A DNA stretch of 64,000 nucleotides from the NCBI RefSeq assembly GCF_013282215.1, contig NZ_CP048103.1, forward strand, positions 1,116,001 to 1,180,000. Direction: 5' to 3'. Each line of letters starts with the position of its first letter. Within the stretch, counting starts at the first letter, position 1. Source of the stretch: Kroppenstedtia eburnea (GTDB lineage Bacteria > Bacillota > Bacilli > Thermoactinomycetales > DSM-45169). The notes under the pieces are model-generated. The model ran no database searches and was not told where the DNA came from. It saw only the letters and a program-made list of their open reading frames with translations. Below are positions 60,955 through 64,000 of the stretch, piece after piece. The position numbers and the translations under genes were made by a program.

Positions 60955-61252
60955 ATTATATCACGTCGCCGGCAATTGCTTAAGAGAGCTCATATGAGTG
61001 GAGAGAATTATTGCACCAATTCGGGGGTGTCTGATAAGCCCAGATCTGGGCCGGGTCAGTAGGGAAGGGGAATCCGGCCCGGTGCTTTGTTCCGGTTGAA
61101 TATTGGCATACTGGTACCCCGGGATGCCCCGCAGTGGGCCCGTGGTCAAGCTGGCACTTTACTTACGACTTTTGCCCAAAAGGGAGGGTGCATCCAATGA
61201 TTTTCCAGGCCTAGATACATAAAAACCGGGCAGGGCATCCCTTCCGGTTTTC
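60955..61252. other. intergenic region with a terminator hairpin
   Basis: A minus-strand frame (60961-61149, reading GIPGYQYANIQPEQSTGPDS and RPRSGLIRHPRIGAIIL) has no ribosome site and no family I know; it may be a remnant of a mobile or decayed gene. Terminator-like hairpin at 61222-61251 (AAAACCGG and CCGGTTTT with inner AGGG/CCCT) has T runs on both strands. Confidence 0.4.
61222..61251. terminator. bidirectional terminator hairpin
   Basis: Outer arms AAAACCGG (61222-61229) and CCGGTTTT (61244-61251) enclose inner AGGG/CCCT. It directly follows the minus-strand gene fragment at 61253. Confidence 0.8.
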
Positions 61253-61390
61253 TCACTTGAAATCCTTCAGCTTGTCCTCCAGTTCCTCAAGCGTTTTAAG
61301 CTCATTACCAACCTTTTGGTCGTAAAATTCCTCAAATGCATCTTTGACGGATGACCCTTCATCGGACGAAGGCCTTGACTTGAAACCCAA
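61253..61390 (-). pseudogene. C-terminal gene fragment on the minus strand
   Basis: The last 32 residues, VKDAFEEFYDQKVGNELKTL then EELEDKLKDFK and stop, look like the helical C-terminus of a real protein, complete with a terminator right after. The frame upstream is short (from TTG 61390) and overlaps the start of the neighbouring plus-strand fragment, so the N-terminal part of this gene is gone. No function can be given. Confidence 0.5.
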
Positions 61391-61700
61391 AGATTATGAG
61401 ATCACTATGAAAAAGGGGACCCAAACCAGCAGGATGTTGATTTGGGACTTTGCAGCGGAAGATGGTGATATTGTCGAGGTACGGGTCAACGGTAAGACGA
61501 TTAACTCCCGGGTTCACCTTCTGAACGAACCGAAGGCCATCGAAATTCCGGTGCCCGGCAAGGTGGAAATTATCGGTGTAAAAGACGGGGTGGGCGGGAT
61601 CACCTACGGGGTGAAATTTCCCGGAAACGTTTCGAACCGTGCCTATTTTAATGTTGCTCCGGAAGGCTCATCCAACACGTATACCGTCCTTGAACCATAG
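61344..61700 (+). pseudogene. C-terminal fragment of a hypothetical (probably secreted) protein
   Basis: The frame from TTG 61344 has no ribosome site. Residues DYEITMKKGTQTSRMLIWDF then AEDGDIVEVRVNGKT, IEIPVPGKVEIIGVKDGVGG and FNVAPEGSSNTYTVLEP form an all-beta C-terminal domain that I associate with the ends of larger Bacillales secreted or phage-like proteins. The upstream part is missing, at the same point where the minus-strand fragment begins, which suggests an inversion or deletion breakpoint near 61345-61390. Confidence 0.5.
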
Positions 61701-62557
61701 TGAGCTTTATTGATCCACATTGAAAGTGTCTCACTTTTCTTGTGTAGGCACCAATGACCTGCTGGTGCATCACTTTTTTTTAGGGGATGGGAGTCCGTTG
61801 AGGAGGTGCTTTTGTATTCGGTGAGCTGAATCTCCTCCCTCATGGCGCTTTTCATTTCAACTTCGGAAATCATGCCCAACTCTGCCATCCGTTTCAGAAC
61901 GAGGTTTCTCCGTTCTTTTGCCAGCCTCAGATGGTTGAAGGGTGAATATCTTTCCGGGGCCTTGGGGAGAGCGGCCAATGTGGCTGCTTCACTCAGATTG
62001 ATCTGTTGGAGGTTGTGCTTGTCCTGGTTCCGCACGGTTTTGCCAAAGTACAGGTTGGCAGCATTCTCAACGCCATACGATCCGCTGCCGAGGTAGATCG
62101 TGTTCAGATACATCTCCAATATTTCACGTTTGGTATACAGGATCTCCAGATTGGCCGCAATGATGCTCTCTTTGATCTTGCGGTTGACTGTTTTTTCCTC
62201 GCTCAGATAAAGGTTGCGGGCTAACTGCATGGTGATCGTGCTTCCGCCTTGAACCATTTTCCCCGCTTTGAGATCAACCCATAAGGCACGTGCCACCGAA
62301 TAAGGATCAATGCCCGGATGGGACATAAACCGGTGATCTTCGATCGCAATGAAAGCCTTCCACAGGTTCTCGGGCATGTCGTTTATGGAGACACAGACGG
62401 TGTTTGTCACCTCGGGCCGGGAGGGAAACTTGCTGTCCTTCATCAGGATCTGACCGGTAACTATGGTGAACAATCCTCCGGTAATGAAAAAAATCAACAG
62501 GAATGAAAGCAGTCGTTTTATTTTGTGAACCCGTCGTTTTTTTCCGGAAATTTTCAT
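61643..62557 (-). CDS. monofunctional peptidoglycan glycosyltransferase (GT51)
   Basis: A 304-residue GT51 transglycosylase that polymerises lipid II. A single membrane anchor (LLSFLLIFFITGGLFTIVTG) precedes the catalytic motifs: Glu in IEDHRFMSHPGIDPYSVARA, KMVQGGSTITMQLARNLYLS, RKIKESIIAANLEILYTKRE, MYLNTIYLGSGSYGVENAA and LSEAATLAALPKAPERYSPF. No transpeptidase domain follows. ATG 62557 has GGAGG 8 nt upstream. The C-terminal 45 residues are of low quality and run into the converging fragment at 61344-61700, so the true end may have been changed by the same rearrangement. Confidence 0.9.
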   Translation of the reverse strand: MKISGKKRRVHKIKRLLSFLLIFFITGGLFTIVTGQILMKDSKFPSRPEVTNTVCVSINDMPENLWKAFIAIEDHRFMSHPGIDPYSVARALWVDLKAGKMVQGGSTITMQLARNLYLSEEKTVNRKIKESIIAANLEILYTKREILEMYLNTIYLGSGSYGVENAANLYFGKTVRNQDKHNLQQINLSEAATLAALPKAPERYSPFNHLRLAKERRNLVLKRMAELGMISEVEMKSAMREEIQLTEYKSTSSTDSHPLKKSDAPAGHWCLHKKSETLSMWINKAHYGSRTVYVLDEPSGATLK

Positions 62558-62744
62558 TGAGTGAACCTCCATTTGTGTATATCTGTTATGATGGCATGAT
62601 CCTTCATCAGTATTTGTTTATTACTGTAATGGATGGGTTACAGAGGTTCTATCGATTACCCTTTACCTGGCCTAACATTTTTGTCATGTTTGTTTCACAT
62701 TGCGGTAAGAAATGAGTGGTGCTGATGGAGATAATATCCAACCT

Positions 62745-62882
62745 CTAGAAGTGTTGTGAAAAAGCTATTCACAGGGAGGGTTGGGTTTCACATGGAGTGA
62801 CTTTGGCTCGTAAGAACAACGGAACGAAATGTGAAACCCAATCCCGACCGTCCAAGAATGCACTAAATCACAACGCTTCTAG
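62745..62882 (+). repeat. MITE-like palindromic repeat, copy 6 (short form)
   Basis: From CTAGAAGTGTTGTGAAAAAG to ACAACGCTTCTAG. It lacks the ACAAGTC units and holds only the hairpin (GGGTTTCACAT/ATGTGAAACCC) with the loop GGAGTGACTTTGGCTCG and AAGAACAACGGAAC. Its right end shares CTAG with copy 7. Confidence 0.9.
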
Positions 62883-63123
62883 AAGTGTTGTGAAAAAGTC
62901 GTTCATACCCATAGGGCACAAGTCGTGCCAGGGTCGCTTCGCTCCCCGGTCTCGCTATGCACTCACCAGCACAAGTCTCGCCTAGGTCACTCCGTTCCCG
63001 GTCTCGCTATGTAGGGAGGGTTGGGTTTCACATGGAGTGATTTTGGATCGCCAGAACAACGAAAAGGTCATGTGAAACCCAATCCCGACCGTCCAAGAAC
63101 GCACGAATTCACAATGCTTCTAG
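62879..63123 (+). repeat. MITE-like palindromic repeat, copy 7 (long form, tandem with copy 6)
   Basis: From CTAGAAGTGTTGTGAAAAAG to TCACAATGCTTCTAG. It has two copies of the ACAAGTC...GGTCTCGCTATG unit (CATAGGGCACAAGTCGTGCC and CACCAGCACAAGTCTCGCC versions) and the hairpin GGGTTTCACAT/ATGTGAAACCC. It lies about 110 bases upstream of the acetyltransferase start. Confidence 0.9.
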
Positions 63124-63232
63124 TTGGCAGAGGGAAACCGCATGGGTTATATTTCCAAATATTGCTGTTCCAAATGAATACTTTATGGTATGGTGAAAAG
63201 TGGCGTAATACTCTGGAAAGAAGTGAGAACCC

Positions 63233-63790
63233 ATGTCAGAGGAATCAACTGTGATTAAGTTGTTGGAAGGGGAACGGGTCTATTTACGGCCGCCGGAAAA
63301 AAGGGACCTGGGACTTTTTTATCAGAGTTTTTACAACCCCATGGTTCGGAGGTTGACGGGGACTTATCGTGTGATGTCCATGGATGCGATGGGCAGTTGG
63401 TTGGAACGGGTGACCCATGACGAAAGCCGGTTGCTGTTGTGTATTGTGGACCGGGAGGATGATCGGGTGGTCGGGGATGTGGAGCTGTTGGAGATGGATC
63501 CGGTGAACCGGAGTGCTCATATACGGATCGCTCTCCGTGATGAAAAGGAATTTGGAAAAGGGTACGGGACAGAGGCTATGGGTTTGATGTTGGATCACGG
63601 CTTCGGTTGTCTCAACCTGCACCGGATCGAGTTGGAGGTTTTCGACTACAATCATCGGGCGATCCGTACATATGAAAAGCTGGGCTTTCGCCGGGAAGGT
63701 GTCAGGCGGGAGGCCCTGTTTTACGAAGGTGCCTATCATGATGTGATCCAGATGGGACTGCTGGCCAGGGAGTATCGGAAGAAGAAATAA
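63233..63790 (+). CDS. GNAT family N-acetyltransferase (RimJ/RimL-like)
   Basis: A 185-residue acetyltransferase of the RimJ/RimL (ribosomal protein) branch: YLRPPEKRDLGLFYQSFYNP at the start, DRVVGDVELLEMDPVNRSAH in the central beta-sheet, the acetyl-CoA loop EFGKGYGTEAMGLMLDHGFG with GKGYGTEA as the pyrophosphate loop, and LHRIELEVFDYNHRAIRTYE near the end. The real substrate may be a protein N-terminus, an antibiotic or a small amine. ATG 63233 has GGAAAGAAGTGAG upstream. MITE-like copies 6 and 7 lie just before its promoter region. Confidence 0.9.
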   Translation: MSEESTVIKLLEGERVYLRPPEKRDLGLFYQSFYNPMVRRLTGTYRVMSMDAMGSWLERVTHDESRLLLCIVDREDDRVVGDVELLEMDPVNRSAHIRIALRDEKEFGKGYGTEAMGLMLDHGFGCLNLHRIELEVFDYNHRAIRTYEKLGFRREGVRREALFYEGAYHDVIQMGLLAREYRKKK

Positions 63791-63854
63791 AAGAAAACCG
63801 GATGCCTGTTACAGAGATCAAAACAATTGGCAAGTTACATGGGTATTTCCACCA

Positions 63855-63895
63855 AACATCCCGCCTTTCACCGGAAAGGCGGGATGTTGTTCTTA
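63855..63895. terminator. rho-independent terminator between convergent genes
   Basis: Perfect 15-bp stem AACATCCCGCCTTTC (63855-63869) and GAAAGGCGGGATGTT (63874-63888), 4-nt loop, then GTTCTTATTT. Confidence 0.88.
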
Positions 63896-64000
63896 TTTGG
63901 TCAATCGATATTTGATTATGGACAGGCATTCCCGGGCCTTGTAATAGGGGGTGAACAGGACGCTGGAGTGGACGGGGGCGGGTTCGGCGCGGATCCCGGC
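63893..64000 (-). CDS. C-terminal end of a hypothetical protein (gene runs off the window)
   Basis: The frame on the minus strand is open from the window edge to the TAA at 63893-63895 and encodes AEPAPVHSSVLFTPYYKARE then CLSIIKYRLTK. The even, non-repetitive protein-like composition and the terminator just after its stop argue for a real gene. I cannot assign a family from 35 residues. Confidence 0.6.
   Translation of the reverse strand, partial: AGIRAEPAPVHSSVLFTPYYKARECLSIIKYRLTK

Noticed and set aside
60961-61149. Possible small gene on the minus strand
   Set aside because: No ribosome site and no recognisable family; kept only as a comment on the intergenic region.

Overview
The window looks like a chromosome segment of a spore-forming Bacillota bacterium, most likely a Thermoactinomycetaceae member (Kroppenstedtia/Desmospora-like). 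This rests on strong GGAGG-type ribosome sites, frequent TTG/GTG starts, the sporulation pair prkA-yhbH, Bacillales-style small genes and fairly high GC. The genus is inferred, not shown.

Layout. Positions 1-7872 hold the 3' part of a phenylacetate (paa) catabolic operon: paaC (cut by the window edge), paaD, paaK, an EthD-like protein, two 3-hydroxyacyl-CoA dehydrogenases, a thiolase, an aldehyde dehydrogenase and a hotdog thioesterase. Positions 7900-32400 are ordinary chromosomal genes: tRNA-Leu, tRNA-Pro, a TPP-riboswitch-controlled tenA, a P1/DmpA peptidase, a purine permease, a uracil-DNA glycosylase, an ABC-class ATPase, rnhA, queG, ogt, a truncated haemoglobin, a heterodimeric ABC exporter, degV, trmL, HAD hydrolases and two proteins with the same C-terminal amidase domain. 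prkA and yhbH follow (32866-35953). Positions 36000-38270 are gene-poor and decayed, with a wrecked phage sigma-like gene and an orphan ssuB-like ATPase.

From 38274 to 57612 lies a roughly 19 kb block of different codon style (Thr ACG, Ser TCG and Pro CCG instead of ACC, TCC, CCC), most simply read as a horizontally acquired island for a rare hexose, ketose or polyol. It holds a D-allulose/D-tagatose 3-epimerase, a GntR regulator, two FGGY kinases, a GatY/KbaY-type aldolase, a GatD-like dehydrogenase, a PfkB kinase, an SDR, a ribose-type ABC importer, two more zinc dehydrogenases, a 2-hydroxyacid dehydrogenase, a phosphotriesterase-family hydrolase, a shikimate-dehydrogenase-like protein, a cupin phosphoglucose isomerase and a KDPG-type aldolase. 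I can read two modules. One is a kinase/aldolase route to triose phosphates. The other is an oxidative route through a lactone and a keto-deoxy acid. The substrate is unknown. Regulatory DNA is readable: overlapping divergent promoters inside an inverted repeat, and a promoter with a cre site plus a palindromic operator.

Positions 57700-60921 carry a PTS EIICB-NanE amino-sugar operon with a convergent RpiR regulator. The right end has gene fragments, a GT51 transglycosylase, a GNAT acetyltransferase and the 3' end of a gene on the minus strand.

Seven copies of a MITE-like repeat lie at five loci outside the island. Each has TIR-like ends (CTAG at several) and an internal long hairpin whose arms covary between copies while the loop is conserved. 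One copy supplies the stop codon of a neighbouring gene.
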